A DNA stretch of 64,000 nucleotides from Viridibacillus arenosi. GTDB taxonomy: Bacteria > Bacillota > Bacilli > Bacillales_A > Planococcaceae. A program made the position numbers and the translations under genes. Location: the NCBI RefSeq assembly GCF_001955655.1, contig NZ_MSPW01000008.1, forward strand, positions 1 to 64,000, in the 5' to 3' direction. Shown one piece after another: positions 17,656 to 26,230 of the stretch (positions are counted from its first letter, which is position 1; each line of letters starts with the position of its first letter). The notes under the pieces were generated by a model. It was not told where the DNA came from, made no database searches, and was given only the letters and a program-made list of their open reading frames with translations.

Positions 17656-18543
17656 GTGACTTTAACAAAATATGAAATATTTAACAAAGTGGCAGAACTC
17701 AATAGTTTTACAAAAGCTGCAGAAGTGTTAGGTTTCACCCAATCTGCTGTAAGTCATGCAATTAGCAGTTTGGAAAAAGAGTTTTCCTTTCCTTTATTTA
17801 TTCGCAATCACTCTACTTTAACATTGACCAAAAATGCAGAGGAGCTTTTAATTACCGTCCGGAAAATTTTATACTATAACAACATGCTGAAGCAGGAAGT
17901 AGCGGCTATCAATGGGTTCCAAAAAGGAATAGTAAGAGTGGGGGTTTTTTCGAGTATTTCTAAAAACTGGATTCCTGGTATTCTTAAAAAAATGGAGGAA
18001 AAGTTTCCAAATATTGAAATCGAATTACTGGAAGGAAACTATGCTGAGGTTGAGAATTGGTTACAAAACGGGAGATTAGATTGTGGGTTTATTAATAATG
18101 ATACTTACTTTGAATCATTTGAAAAATCCTTTGAAATTGTACGATTGAAGAGGGATCGACTTTTGTGTGTTGTATCTAACCAATCCCCATTATGTAAGGA
18201 AAACCAAGTATCAATGCAACAAATAGAAAATGTACCTTTTATTATGCCAACATATCAGTGTTATGATGATATTCAAAAAATATTTAGGGAGAATAAAGTT
18301 AGCCCCAATATTCGATTCGAAAATATGAATGAATACTCGGTGATCTCCATGGTGGAGAATAATCTAGGAATTAGTATATTGCCAGAAATGATTATACCGA
18401 AATCAAAAATTTCTTTTACAGCCATTCCACTTGAAAGTGATAGCTATCGAACTATTGGATTAGCTATAAGAAAACCAACCTCACCCGCGACTAAGAAATT
18501 TTCTGAGATTACTAAAAGGTGGGTTTCATTTGAATCAATTTAA
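17656..18543 (+). CDS. LysR-family transcription regulator
   Basis: DNA-binding regulator of 295 residues with an N-terminal winged helix-turn-helix (residues about 3-60, F-T-K-A-A-E-V-L-G-F-T-Q-S-A-V-S-H) and a C-terminal effector-binding domain (about 90-290). The GTG start at 17656 is set by AAGGAGG just upstream. The gene is divergent from the epimerase gene at 17513, so it probably controls that gene and itself from the shared 140-base promoter region; the inducer is unknown. Confidence 0.9.
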   Translation: MTLTKYEIFNKVAELNSFTKAAEVLGFTQSAVSHAISSLEKEFSFPLFIRNHSTLTLTKNAEELLITVRKILYYNNMLKQEVAAINGFQKGIVRVGVFSSISKNWIPGILKKMEEKFPNIEIELLEGNYAEVENWLQNGRLDCGFINNDTYFESFEKSFEIVRLKRDRLLCVVSNQSPLCKENQVSMQQIENVPFIMPTYQCYDDIQKIFRENKVSPNIRFENMNEYSVISMVENNLGISILPEMIIPKSKISFTAIPLESDSYRTIGLAIRKPTSPATKKFSEITKRWVSFESI

Positions 18544-18579
18544 TTTTGCCAAAATATGAGCTATTTATATTGATATGGT

Positions 18580-18627
18580 TCTTCTTGAACTAACGGGAAC
18601 TAAAGGGGCAGGTTAGTTTAAGAAGAA
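18580..18627 (+). repeat. Dispersed hairpin repeat, copy R10
   Basis: TTCTTCTTGAACTAACGGGA, then ACTAAAGGGGCAGG / TTAGTTTAAGAAGAA. The left arm is partly doubled, as if one core had been inserted into another. Confidence 0.75.
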
Positions 18628-18722
18628 AGACAATTAATCTACCTTTTTTCTTGATTTGGAAAATGGTATTTTATATTAAATCGAGTTTGTGTAATTACTT
18701 ATTGGTTTTTTAGAAGGGGTGC

Positions 18723-19628
18723 ATGAAAATAGATATTAGGAAAATTCGATATTTCATAATGGTGGCAGAAGAATTGAATTTTAGTCGTGCAGCAGAACGT
18801 CTTAGGATGGCACAACCTCCTCTAAGCCAAGAAATTCGTAAATTAGAAGAAGAATTGGGAGTTCAACTTTTTCATCGAACAAAAAGAATGGTTGAACTTA
18901 CAGATGCTGGGAAGATATTTTTGGAAGGATCTCAACAAACACTGTTTCAATTAGAAAGAGCCATAAAAGAAACACAACTTGCAGCTGAAGGCAAAATAGG
19001 GAACTTAATAATCGGTTTTGTCGATTCCACAGAAATCGTTATAGAAGTTCTTAATAAATTTCGAGAACGCTTTCCTAAAATCCATCTTATATTACTTGAA
19101 ATGACAACGGAGCAGCAACTAAAAGCACTCTATGAGAAACAAATTCATATTGGATTTATTCGTTCTAAACAGAACAACCAGATACTATCTTCTGAAGTTT
19201 GTTCTGAAGAATCTTTAAGATTGGTTTTACATCAAGATCACCCTTTCGCCTCATTGTCCGAAATTCCACTCCAATTGTTAATTGATGAACCATTTATTTT
19301 GTTTCCGCGTCATATGGGTTCAAATTTTTATGATTTAATTATTAGCTACTTTTGGGATCATGGTGTAAGTTTAAATGTTGTTCAAGAAGCTATTCAAATG
19401 CATACTATTGTTAATTTAGTTGCAGCAGGAATGGGAGTTTCTGTCGTTCCATCGTCGGTGGAAAGGTATAAACGTCCTGGAGTTATCTACAAAAAAATCC
19501 AAGAGTCTACACCAAAAGTAAATCTATATGTTGGATGGAGGAAAGATGAAAAATCTTCAGTAGTAGATCATTTCTTAACAGTTGTTAGAGAGGTGTATTC
19601 TATTTTACAACTTGATCATCAAGAATAA
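18723..19628 (+). CDS. LysR-family transcription regulator (BenM/CatM/AlsR-like)
   Basis: Regulator of 301 residues. The N-terminal winged helix (F-S-R-A-A-E-R-L-R-M-A-Q-P-P-L-S-Q at about 20-36) carries the A-Q-P-P-L-S-Q motif typical of the BenM/CatM/AlsR branch, followed by a linker helix and an effector domain. Ribosome site AAGGGG precedes ATG 18723. It converges on the aldo/keto reductase gene. A CCCATCC/GGATGGG stem without a T run lies just after the stop (19632-19650). Target and inducer are unknown; the two LysR genes here are not close copies of each other. Confidence 0.88.
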   Translation: MKIDIRKIRYFIMVAEELNFSRAAERLRMAQPPLSQEIRKLEEELGVQLFHRTKRMVELTDAGKIFLEGSQQTLFQLERAIKETQLAAEGKIGNLIIGFVDSTEIVIEVLNKFRERFPKIHLILLEMTTEQQLKALYEKQIHIGFIRSKQNNQILSSEVCSEESLRLVLHQDHPFASLSEIPLQLLIDEPFILFPRHMGSNFYDLIISYFWDHGVSLNVVQEAIQMHTIVNLVAAGMGVSVVPSSVERYKRPGVIYKKIQESTPKVNLYVGWRKDEKSSVVDHFLTVVREVYSILQLDHQE

Positions 19629-19749
19629 AAGCCCATCCTGATGGGATGGGTAGTAAAATATCACAAAGGAAGAATTCTAATTAACTTAAGCGTTAAAGTA
19701 AGACTACAAAGATTTTGTATATATTTATGGTTAAGTCACGTGCAAAAAC

Positions 19750-20739
19750 TTAACCTGTTTTACTCGGATCGTACTCAACTAAACCATCTAGTACTTTGTC
19801 AATCTGCTGCATTATTTCAGGCTCTATTTTGACACCAGAAGCGAACGCATTCTCTCTTACCTGTTCCGGGCTCGAGGCCCCGATAATTGCTGAGGAAACA
19901 TTCTGGTTTTGTAGTACCCAAGCTACTGCGAGTTGAGCGAGGGTAAGATCAATCTCTTGTGCGAGGGGTTTTAGCTTCTGTATAGCAGTGAGAACATTGT
20001 CGTTCATCCAACGTTGTGCAAGTTTATGAAAAAATGGTTTGCCAGCAGGAGAATTAGCACGAGATTGAGTTGGTACGGGTTTTTGGGGTAGATATTTTCC
20101 AGTGAGAACACCTTGTGCTACAGGCGACCATACTACTTGTCCGAGGCCCTCACGTTGACAGGTTGGTATCACATCGGTTTCGATAACTCTCCACAACATT
20201 GAATACTGGGGTTGGCTAGCGATGAGCGGAATATTCAATTCCCGTGAAAGTGCTGCACCACGGGTGATTTGTTCTGCTGTCCACTCACTTACACCGATAT
20301 AAAGCACTTTACCTTGTCTTACAAGATCTGCGAAAGCTAACATCGTCTCTTCAAGAGGAGTAGTTGGATCAAACCTGTGTGCATAATAGACATCAATATA
20401 GTCGGTCTGTAACCTACGCAATGATGCATTACAATTTTCTAGAATATGCTTTCGTGATAAACCTTTATCGTTTTGCCCATTCCCAGTCGGGTGGCACACC
20501 TTTGTACATAGTTCAATGCTCTCCCGTCGTATACCTTGTAAAGACCGGCCGAGTATTTCTTCAGCTATAGTGTCTGAATAAACATCAGCAGTATCGAATG
20601 TTGTTATACCAACATCTAGTGCTGCTTTAACACACTCATTTGCAGTATCTTCATCTACTTTACCCCCATGATTTATCCAGTTTCCGTATGCAATCTTGCT
20701 TATTGTTAATCCACTATTGCCAAGTTTATTAAACTCCAT
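19750..20739 (-). CDS. Aldo/keto reductase
   Basis: NADPH-dependent (beta/alpha)8-barrel oxidoreductase of 329 residues, cytoplasmic. The full catalytic tetrad is visible: D49, Y54 (F-D-T-A-D-V-Y), K80 (L-C-T-K) and H121 (Y-Y-A-H-R). The sequence resembles the voltage-gated potassium-channel beta-subunit-like group of bacterial reductases (V-D-E-D-T-A near 28 and W-S-P-V-A-Q-G-V-L-T-G near 210). Ribosome site AAAGGAGGA precedes ATG 20739. It is single and convergent with a LysR gene. The physiological carbonyl substrate is unknown. Confidence 0.9.
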   Translation of the reverse strand: MEFNKLGNSGLTISKIAYGNWINHGGKVDEDTANECVKAALDVGITTFDTADVYSDTIAEEILGRSLQGIRRESIELCTKVCHPTGNGQNDKGLSRKHILENCNASLRRLQTDYIDVYYAHRFDPTTPLEETMLAFADLVRQGKVLYIGVSEWTAEQITRGAALSRELNIPLIASQPQYSMLWRVIETDVIPTCQREGLGQVVWSPVAQGVLTGKYLPQKPVPTQSRANSPAGKPFFHKLAQRWMNDNVLTAIQKLKPLAQEIDLTLAQLAVAWVLQNQNVSSAIIGASSPEQVRENAFASGVKIEPEIMQQIDKVLDGLVEYDPSKTG

Positions 20740-20867
20740 TTTAGTTCCTCCTTTAAAAGTGATATCTTCATTATAAAGACCAGATTTTAATATGGATAAT
20801 ATAATATTAATAATGAATTAATATAAAATATATATAAGTCGTAGTTTATAAAAAATAACCCCTTTTG

Positions 20868-20900
20868 TTTGACTAACCTGCCCCTTTAGTAGAATAAGAA
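20868..20900 (-). repeat. Dispersed hairpin repeat, copy R11 (inverted)
   Basis: The only clearly inverted copy: on the minus strand it reads TTCTACTAAAGGGGCAGG / TTAGTCAAAC. Decayed relatives follow on the plus strand near 20963-20995 (AAACAACCGGTGCAAGAG) and 21030-21055 (TTGACCTATCAGGGCAG). Confidence 0.65.
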
Positions 20901-21146
20901 AATAGAGTTGTGACGTATAAAATATACATTGAAACGATGTAGGATTTATATTTAATAATTTTTAAACAACCGGTGCAAGAGTTGCTGAACAAACATGGTT
21001 TGGAAGCTTTTTATCTTATTGTAGTAAGTCTTATTGACCTATCAGGGCAGAAATTACAAAAGAGGTATTTGCGATTTTATGTATAATTAGTATATATATA
21101 GGGCTATTTAGTTTTTATAGCCGAAACTTAAGGAAGGGGTGACATA

Positions 21147-21200
21147 TTGAAAATGATAGAATTTCAAAATAGCATGCTAATGAGAGGGATTACTTCTTAA
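21147..21200 (+). CDS. Possible regulatory leader peptide before APH-fold kinase
   Basis: A 17-codon frame, TTG 21147 (or ATG 21153) to TAA 21200, encodes M-K-M-I-E-F-Q-N-S-M-L-M-R-G-I-T-S. A good ribosome site GGAAGGGG lies about 7 bases before the TTG. Its last codons form the 5' arm of a hairpin whose 3' arm can also pair with the ribosome site of the kinase gene 45 bases downstream. This is the layout of drug-inducible resistance-gene leaders. No protein evidence is possible at this length. Confidence 0.45.
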   Translation: MKMIEFQNSMLMRGITS

Positions 21201-21233
21201 CTAAGGTTTAATCCTCTCAAAGGTAATGGGAGG
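21182..21233 (+). promoter_or_regulatory. Candidate attenuator hairpins before APH-fold kinase
   Basis: Arm 1 is GAGAGGGATTA (21182-21192, within the leader frame), arm 2 is TAATCCTCTC (21209-21218) and arm 3 is the kinase ribosome site GGGAGG (21228-21233). Arm 2 can pair with arm 1 (10 bp with one bulge) or with arm 3 (6 bp including one G-U), so the two structures exclude each other. There is no T run, so translation rather than transcription would be the controlled step. Confidence 0.45.
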
Positions 21234-21244
21234 AAAAATAAAAG

Positions 21245-22295
<1,051 letters not shown>

Positions 22296-22299
22296 ATAT

Positions 22300-22335
22300 A
22301 AGCCATTCCAAACTTTTGGAGTGGCTTTTACTTTT
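22300..22335 (+). terminator. Terminator of the APH-fold kinase gene
   Basis: Stem AAGCCATTCCA (22300-22310) with TGGAGTGGCTT (22317-22327; one G-U pair) and a T-rich tail. Confidence 0.8.
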
Positions 22336-22445
22336 ATCTTATAAATAACTGTACAGCTAGAAAAATAGGAATTGAGTCCTCTTAATAAAATGAATTATAA
22401 AGTAGAATTATTTTATTTAGATAATTATGTTAATTTTATTATAGG

Positions 22446-22494
22446 GATTGTGAAAAGATGTACTTAAACTAACAGGGCAGATTAGTTGAATAAG
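22446..22494 (+). repeat. Dispersed hairpin repeat, copy R12
   Basis: Lead GATTGTGAAAAGATGTACTT followed by the core AAACTAACAGGGCAG / ATTAGTTGAATAAG. Arrangement equals that of R4. Confidence 0.75.
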
Positions 22495-22560
22495 AGCTTC
22501 AACTGTCATGGTTATTTCTCCTTTTATTTATTAATAACTACATTGGTTGTTTGTTTTATT

Positions 22561-22815
22561 TTAAAATGTGTAAGATTCGCCGTCATCTGGCACTAAAACA
22601 TTAGAACTGATTCCTTTTTCTTCAATAAAGCTTTTTAATTCTTCTCTGGATAATCCCCAATGGTTTACAGCTTCCATGTGAACAGCAATAATTTTTGCGT
22701 CTGGAGCAACCTTAACTACCTCATAGACATCATCTTTCCCCATGATGAGAGAACCGCCCTCAAAGAATTGATTATCTCCAGCATTTACCACGATGATTTC
22801 TGGTTTAATTATCAA
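22561..22815 (-). pseudogene. C-terminal fragment of a metallo-beta-lactamase-fold hydrolase
   Basis: An 84-codon minus-strand frame matches what I remember of the last third of UlaG/YddR-like MBL-fold hydrolases: I-I-V-V-N-A-G, then a conserved His in A-V-H-M-E-A-V-N-H-W and a P-D-D-G-E-S-Y end. The metal-binding H-x-H-x-D-H of the N-terminal part is missing, and sequence beyond 22815 does not continue the protein; repeat copy R13 begins about 30 bases further on. It is therefore a truncated remnant, perhaps cut during the event that brought the repeat. The frame has no ATG or ribosome site of its own. Confidence 0.7.
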
Positions 22816-22847
22816 TTGTTATTAATAAGTATTAATGCTAGATTTAT

Positions 22848-22890
22848 GAAGAAATATACTTCAACTAATGGGTGCTTTAGTAGAATATCT
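22848..22890 (+). repeat. Dispersed hairpin repeat, copy R13
   Basis: Lead TATGAAGAAATATACTTC then AACTAATGGGTGCTTTAGTAG. It abuts the broken end of the MBL-fold fragment. A decayed copy (GTTCCGTTAAAGGGACAG / TTTGTTGAATAA) lies at 23046-23077. Confidence 0.65.
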
Positions 22891-22947
22891 TGGAGCTGTA
22901 GGTTTGAAATAAAGTCGAGACGTTTGTAAAAAAGTTGCGATGTTTTT

Positions 22948-22975
22948 CCCCTTTGGATATGGTTATCTAAAGGGG
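22948..22975 (+). repeat. CCCTTTAGATA hairpin, copy 2
   Basis: CCCCTTTGGATA / TATCTAAAGGGG with a 4-base loop, followed by a T-rich stretch and AAAGAACATCTG. It is homologous to the hairpin at 16527-16553 including the downstream flank. Confidence 0.6.
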
Positions 22976-23156
22976 ATTTTTATAATGAAGGGAAAGAACA
23001 TCTGAATTAAAAGGGGGATTAATGAATTGTTAATTGAAAATAAATTGTTCCGTTAAAGGGACAGTTTGTTGAATAAAGAGGAAAAGCTATTTAGCAATCG
23101 AGAAGAAATCTTTAGGAGACATATGTGATGAAATTAGGGAAAAGGTGGTATGAGAT

Positions 23157-23645
23157 ATGAAAATCCATAGAATAGATCATGTAGGTATAATCGTCAATGA
23201 TCTTCCTGCCGCGAAAGCGTTTTTTCTTGACTTTGGCCTTGAAATGCTGGGTGAAGGAAAAGTGGAAGGCGAGTGGGTGGAGCGGATGGAGCGATTAATA
23301 GGGCTTCAAGACGTTAAAGAGGAAGTTACAACGTTGCGAACGTCAGAAGGTGACGCAAATATAGAACTAGTAGTGTTGCGAACGCCAGAAGGTGACGCAA
23401 ATATAGAACTAGTAAAATTTCACACACCATCAGATGAAAATGGCATACAGCGTCCTTTAGCAAATACTCTGGGTATCCGGCATATTGCCTTTGCTGTTGA
23501 AGATATTGAAGCCCTTGTTACCAAATTGACAAAGATAGGCGCAGAACTTATTGGTGAGATACAAAACTATGAAAACGCTTATAAATTATGCTACGTTCGT
23601 GGGCCAGAAGGAATTATTTTGGAGCTGGCTGAGGAAATCAAATAA
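23157..23645 (+). CDS. VOC (glyoxalase/bleomycin-resistance fold) protein with internal duplication
   Basis: Vicinal-oxygen-chelate fold protein of 162 residues with two beta-alpha-beta-beta-beta modules. The first begins I-D-H-V-G-I near residue 5 (metal His) and the second H-I-A-F-A-V-E-D near 108, with Glu in I-L-E-L-A at the end. Typical relatives have about 148 residues. The extra length is an exact-phase tandem duplication of 42 bp (first unit from 23333, second from 23375), giving L-R-T-S-E-G-D-A-N-I-E-L-V-V followed by L-R-T-P-E-G-D-A-N-I-E-L-V-K. The two units differ at very few bases, so the event is recent. Substrate is unknown; whether the duplication leaves an active fold cannot be told from sequence. 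Confidence 0.85.
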   Translation: MKIHRIDHVGIIVNDLPAAKAFFLDFGLEMLGEGKVEGEWVERMERLIGLQDVKEEVTTLRTSEGDANIELVVLRTPEGDANIELVKFHTPSDENGIQRPLANTLGIRHIAFAVEDIEALVTKLTKIGAELIGEIQNYENAYKLCYVRGPEGIILELAEEIK

Positions 23646-23798
23646 AACATCCAATCTTTTTTATCAAAACAGCAATTATACCGTTTTAAAAAAAAGTTGA
23701 ATGTTTATTCAGCCGACTATTCAAACCGTTTTTTGAGGGACTTCTATGAGTTTTACTCAAACTTATTATAAAAACACAATCTGCATTTACAAATGAAG

Positions 23799-23833
23799 AA
23801 TCCATTTTGATCAATCTTTTATCAAAATGGATT
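23799..23833. repeat. AATCCATTTTG hairpin, copy 1
   Basis: Perfect 13-bp inverted repeat AATCCATTTTGAT / ATCAAAATGGATT with a 9-base loop. It belongs to a family whose other members at 27648 and 28643 have T tails and act as terminators; this copy has lost the tail. Confidence 0.65.
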
Positions 23834-23876
23834 GGATTCAAGGAACATTTTTGAACAAATTTTATTTCTTCGCTAC

Positions 23877-23935
23877 AGGAGCTGTTCAGACAGCTCTTTT
23901 TTTATTCAACTAACGGGGCAGTTTAGTTGAAGAAG
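23877..23935 (+). repeat. Dispersed hairpin repeat, copy R14 (composite)
   Basis: GAGCTGTTCAGACAGCTC with T7, then ATTCAACTAACGGGGCAG / TTTAGTTGAAGAAGG. It is the cleanest two-module copy and nearly equal to the first half of R9. Confidence 0.8.
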
Positions 23936-24135
23936 GAACTTTCCATTCATTAAAGAATTTTTTCTTGCTACCGATAATGATGCGTTATGTAAACCTGACA
24001 TTTATGGAATATACACCTATATTTATGACAAATCACTTCTTTCAAATGATAGGAATTTTATATCTATTATTTATAATTTACGTTATGGTACAATATGTTA
24101 ATTAATTACAATGCTTTCTAAAAGGAGGATATATA

Positions 24136-24690
24136 ATGAAAGCAACGAAACTCGTATCATTAGCAATACCTATTCTATTATTAGTAGGTTGTGCGGTAGA
24201 AAATAAAGAGTCTACTCCTAAGACTGAGCAGTTAAGCAAATCAACAATGAAAACAGTAATATCAGAGAAACAGTATCCCTATTATATTTGTGAACAATTA
24301 GTAGAGTTTCAATACATGAAGGATTTATTCATAGTAAACTCGATGAAAGCTATGGAAGACAAAGAAAAAGAAAAAGATATTTTAAAAACAGCAAACAAGA
24401 TGGATAAGATTTTAGACAATATGGAATATATAAAAGTTCCTGATAAATACAAAGACATTCACAAAGACATACAAGTAGGGGTAACAGATGCAAGAAAAGC
24501 AACAAAGCTTATTAAAGACACTAGTAAAGAGGATAAACCGAATATGCAAGAAGCTGTACTAAAAAGTACTCCACATTTGTCAGGTGTAGATGGAGAAAAT
24601 TGGAGAAGTGCACTTTATGAGTTAAGTAAGGAAAACAAAGATGCTTATGGTAAAGCACTTGATAAATTAATGAAAGAACATGCGGAATAA
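24136..24690 (+). CDS. Lipoprotein of unknown function
   Basis: Exported lipoprotein of 184 residues: signal peptide ending L-L-V-G-C with lipid attachment at Cys19, then an all-helical, Lys/Glu/Met-rich domain. The ribosome site AAAGGAGGATAT precedes ATG 24136. The Y-x-x-C-E-Q-L-V-E-F sequence near residue 53 contains the only other Cys. No motif recognised. It is a single gene between repeats R14 and R15. Confidence 0.75.
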   Translation: MKATKLVSLAIPILLLVGCAVENKESTPKTEQLSKSTMKTVISEKQYPYYICEQLVEFQYMKDLFIVNSMKAMEDKEKEKDILKTANKMDKILDNMEYIKVPDKYKDIHKDIQVGVTDARKATKLIKDTSKEDKPNMQEAVLKSTPHLSGVDGENWRSALYELSKENKDAYGKALDKLMKEHAE

Positions 24691-24736
24691 TATAGTACCA
24701 TACAACAATTATAAGGGAGTTATGCGTAAAATTAGT

Positions 24737-24779
24737 TTTTCAACTAACGGGGTGCTTTACTACAATAAGGAGTAGGACC
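24737..24779 (+). repeat. Dispersed hairpin repeat, copy R15
   Basis: TTTCAACTAACGGGGTGCTT followed by TACTACAATAAGGAGTAGGA. The AATAAGGAGTAG segment after the core is shared with R8. Confidence 0.7.
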
Positions 24780-24788
24780 ATTAATGTG

Positions 24789-24840
24789 TTCCCATCCTAA
24801 TGGAGAAATATGTTTCAATAATTTTTCATTAGGATGGGAA
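24789..24840. terminator. Long inverted repeat between convergent lipoprotein genes
   Basis: Perfect 14-bp arms TTCCCATCCTAATG and CATTAGGATGGGAA with a 24-base loop. There is no T tail on either strand, so the function may be something other than termination. Confidence 0.4.
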
Positions 24841-24856
24841 TTAAATAACTATAAAA

Positions 24857-25285
24857 CTAATCTTTTTTAACTGTATATCTAACTTGTTTAAAGGTAACTA
24901 TGTCGCCATCTTCAGTATCATCTATAGTTTGCAAAAGTTGAACTTTTGGCTTGTAGTCAGTCTTATGAGCATCTTTGATACCATTAATGTCAAGTTTGTA
25001 GGATTCATCATTTTTTATTTTTTGTTCAAATACTTTTTTATTGGCAACAAAAATAAAAGTCACTTTATTTTCATCAATTCCCTCAGTCATAAATTCTAAT
25101 TGATTATCTTCTGTTGTAATCGTGGGTGTTAATAATTCAATACTTCCGTTTCCAGTTTCTCGTTTAGTAGCAATTTCAATAGCGGCTCTATCACTTGAAT
25201 CTAAAGAATCTTCTATTATATCTGAACATCCGGATAATATGATTCCAGCAAATAGAATAAAACTTAATCCAATTATCTTTTTCAT
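24857..25285 (-). CDS. Lipoprotein of unknown function
   Basis: About 142 residues. The start is ATG 25285 because the site GGGGGAGG lies 8 bases before it; the longer frame to 25303 would begin inside that site. The signal peptide ends I-L-S-G-C (Cys20). The mature domain is short, acidic and beta-rich (I-T-T-E-D-N-Q-L-E-F and similar strands), resembling small immunoglobulin-like extracellular domains, but I assign no function. Convergent with the preceding lipoprotein gene. Confidence 0.75.
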   Translation of the reverse strand: MKKIIGLSFILFAGIILSGCSDIIEDSLDSSDRAAIEIATKRETGNGSIELLTPTITTEDNQLEFMTEGIDENKVTFIFVANKKVFEQKIKNDESYKLDINGIKDAHKTDYKPKVQLLQTIDDTEDGDIVTFKQVRYTVKKD

Positions 25286-25540
25286 AAGAACATCCTCCCC
25301 CAAAAAAATAGTTTTTGTCAGTCGTCAGTAAGGGAATGAATTGTCATACCCAACACGTTAACATAGATAATAAAATGTAAACTTCTAACAATTATATCAT
25401 AATTAGGGGTATCTTATTTTTGCATTCTGACGGGCCCCTATATAGATAATTCTTATGATCAAATTATAAAAAAATGTACTTAAAACAAGGATGGAGAATT
25501 ATATCATAAGTAAATACGATTCTTTAGTAAGATTTTCTTT

Positions 25541-25632
25541 TCTTCTTCAACTAGCGGGGGCTTAATTGGAAGATAGTTAAGCTGTTCAGAAGGCTCATTT
25601 TTCTTCTTCAACTAAAGAAGCAGGATAGTAAG
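25541..25632 (+). repeat. Dispersed hairpin repeat, copy R16 (composite, rightmost)
   Basis: TTCTTCAACTAGCGGGGGCT, then a decayed AGCTGTTCAGAAGGCT hairpin with T run, then TTCTTCAACTAAAGAAGCAGG. It is the last recognisable composite copy; none was found in the following 38 kb. Confidence 0.7.
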
Positions 25633-26200
25633 GAGTTACGTTTATTATAAATAAAATTTAAACAATAGTAATTTGTACGTCTATTGTGCTAATAATTTTG
25701 GGGTGCATTAGTGGAATAAGGAGATATAAAATAATCAATCTTTTTTATGCTGTAGATTTATACAAAACTAAAAATGTTCATGATAATGTTACAATATTTT
25801 GAAAAATATTAAATAGTATTTTATAAAATTGAAGGCATATTAATAGTTAGACAATTCTCCAATGTGATAGAATAAATCATACTTTGAAAGAGGTGAGACT
25901 ATTGGGAAGGCGATATTTAATATTATCCACGTTGCTAAACTAAAAAAACTGTCCCTGAATACGATGGATTACAACGCTCGCTTTCTTTATATTGTCTATA
26001 TTCTAAGTATACATTTAAAAACATGTAAACTATTAGGTAAAAAACAATACTCTATAATATAAAGAATAAGTAATATAAAAAAAGCATAAAGTAGCCTTAA
26101 TACTTGAAACGACAATTCAAAATCAGAAATGTAGTTTTACTTAGTATTGGCTATTAGTTAGTGTCCATTGTTCAAAATTATCTTAGTCATATATCATCAC

Positions 26201-26230
26201 GGAGGTGAATCCCTTTTTAAAGGGAAATAA
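26201..26230 (+). promoter_or_regulatory. Ribosome site separated from TTG start by a hairpin
   Basis: GGAGGTGA at 26201-26208 lies 23-30 bases before the only possible start, TTG 26231, because a TAA at 26228-26230 closes the frame. In between, CCCTTT-TT-AAAGGG (26211-26224) can fold, which would bring the effective spacing to about 9-10 bases. Confidence 0.55.

Larger units (their letters stand above)
25286..26230. other. Spacer of about 945 bases, right border of the repeat-bearing region
   Basis: Contains repeat copy R16 and a decayed copy at 25688-25722 (TAATAATTTTGGGGTGCATT). A 13-codon frame beginning TTG near 25902 with site AAGAGGTGAG is too short to support. The last 230 bases are AT-rich upstream sequence of the CNNM gene. 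No gene is supported. Confidence 0.5.
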
